Shown here piece by piece: positions 6,552-7,229 of a stretch of DNA of 7,229 bases. The stretch is from Thiomonas sp. (lineage in GTDB: Bacteria; Pseudomonadota; Gammaproteobacteria; Burkholderiales; Burkholderiaceae_C): contig DAIDHU010000226.1 of NCBI GenBank assembly GCA_027451915.1, forward strand, positions 1 through 7,229. Reading direction: 5' to 3'. Each line of letters starts with the position of its first letter. Positions within the stretch are counted from its first letter, which is position 1. Below the pieces are notes generated by a model. It had not been told where the DNA came from. It searched no databases and worked only from the letters and a program-made list of their open reading frames with translations. The translations under genes and the position numbers were made by a program.

Positions 6552-6618
6552 TTGGTCTGCGCGGCGCCAGCCAACCCGCGACGCCGTGAGCGCCTTCCCC
6601 CTTCCCCGTGCCTTCGCC

Positions 6619-7229
6619 ATGACCGATTCCGCAGTTCCCGACCTGGCCCACATTTCCCCGCGCGACAAGGCCGAGATCCTCGCCCAGGCGCTGCCCTACA
6701 TCCGCAAGTTCCATGGCAAGACCCTGGTGATCAAGTACGGCGGCAACGCCATGACCGACCCGGCGCTGCAGCAGGACTTCGCCGAGGACGTGGTGCTGCT
6801 CAAGCTCGTGGGCATGAATCCGGTGGTGGTGCACGGCGGCGGCCCCCAGATCGACGAGGCGCTGGCCAAGATCGGCAAGAAGGGCACCTTCATCCAGGGC
6901 ATGCGCGTCACCGACGCCGAGACCATGGAGGTGGTCGAGTGGGTGCTGGCCGGCCAGGTGCAGCAGGACATCGTGGGCCTGATCAATTTCGCCGGCGGCA
7001 AGGCCGTGGGCCTGACCGGGCGCGACGGCGGCATGATCCGCGCGCGCAAGCTGCGCATGCGCGACCGCGCCAACCCCGAGGTGGAGCACGACGTGGGCCA
7101 GGTGGGGGAGATCGAATCCATCGATCCCGCGGTGGTCAAGGCCCTGCAGGACGACCAGTTCATCCCGGTGATCTCGCCCCTGGGCTTCGGCGAGGACAAC
7201 GAGAACTTCAACATCAACGCCGACGTCGT
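6619..7229 (+). CDS. argB: N-acetylglutamate kinase, N-terminal 203 residues (3' end outside window)
   Basis: This is the cytoplasmic enzyme of the second step of arginine biosynthesis, which phosphorylates N-acetyl-L-glutamate with ATP. Visible landmarks are VIKYGGNAM with catalytic Lys39, the glycine-rich HGGGP loop at 72-76, and NINAD at the edge, where Asn198 and Asp202 match Asn158 and Asp162 of the E. coli enzyme. The roughly 30 residues before the kinase core include AEILAQALPYIRKF. This resembles the N-helix of arginine-inhibited hexameric kinases such as that of Pseudomonas aeruginosa and is absent from the insensitive E. coli enzyme, so feedback inhibition by arginine is likely. The family is usually about 300 residues, so about a third is missing. 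The start at ATG 6619 is set by homology. The leader is pyrimidine-rich with no evident Shine-Dalgarno, and an in-frame GTG at 6586 would add only 11 unconvincing residues. It is divergent from the protease operon. Confidence 0.96.
   Translation, partial: MTDSAVPDLAHISPRDKAEILAQALPYIRKFHGKTLVIKYGGNAMTDPALQQDFAEDVVLLKLVGMNPVVVHGGGPQIDEALAKIGKKGTFIQGMRVTDAETMEVVEWVLAGQVQQDIVGLINFAGGKAVGLTGRDGGMIRARKLRMRDRANPEVEHDVGQVGEIESIDPAVVKALQDDQFIPVISPLGFGEDNENFNINADV

Larger units (their letters stand above)
6203..6618. promoter_or_regulatory. Divergent intergenic region between the protease operon and argB
   Basis: This is a 416-base stretch with no supported gene. It should carry the promoters of both the leftward operon and argB. 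About 6286-6390 is strikingly AT-rich for this window, with several A and T tracts, and is the best place for the operon promoter. No convincing paired -35/-10 was found on the minus strand: TCGACA at 6321-6326 (read on the minus strand) resembles a -35, but no good -10 lies at the right distance. About 6390-6540 is extremely GC-rich with inverted repeats. About 6541-6618 is the short argB leader. Confidence 0.6.

Noticed and set aside
5574..6668. Minus-strand frame spanning the intergenic region and the start of argB
   Set aside because: It overlaps gene A in another frame and argB antisense, and shows no protein-like features; leftover openness from GC bias.
6205..7089. Minus-strand frame opposite argB
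   Set aside because: argB on the plus strand is unambiguous; this is its antisense shadow running into the intergenic region.

Overview
The window is a very GC-rich stretch of bacterial chromosome. The argB fragment at the right edge has the arginine-sensitive, N-helix-bearing layout and reads like Burkholderiales (Betaproteobacteria) versions. That placement is recognition by eye, not a database search. No RNA gene, CRISPR array, insertion sequence or integrase was seen.

Layout. Positions 1-6202 hold three genes on the minus strand, transcribed right to left with gaps of 31 and 35 bases, almost certainly one operon. In transcription order they are: (A) 6202-3920, a 760-residue lipoprotein with a sedolisin (peptidase family S53) domain and three C-terminal Ig-like modules; (B) 3888-2257, a 543-residue secreted sedolisin with one Ig-like module; (C) 2221 to beyond position 1, a lipoprotein of at least 740 residues with the same architecture as A. 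Positions 6203-6618 are a divergent intergenic region with an AT-rich patch, followed by a very GC-rich segment with inverted repeats. From 6619 rightward is argB (N-acetylglutamate kinase), cut by the window edge and unrelated in function to the operon.

Main observation. A and B keep the sedolisin catalytic set: Glu and Asp in an ExxxD motif, the oxyanion Asp, and the Ser of GTS. C keeps the fold landmarks and the calcium-loop motif but has changed all four catalytic positions (Glu to Gln, Asp to Gln, oxyanion Asp to Gly, Ser to Ala). C is an intact reading frame with a good ribosome binding site and lipobox, so it looks like a maintained pseudoprotease rather than a decayed gene. All three proteins also lack the large N-terminal propeptide typical of sedolisins. 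The inferred system is two active proteases plus a catalytically dead paralogue. A and C would be lipid-anchored in the envelope, with A's architecture matched by C. C could act as a regulator, substrate-capture protein, decoy or scaffold; the sequence does not say which.
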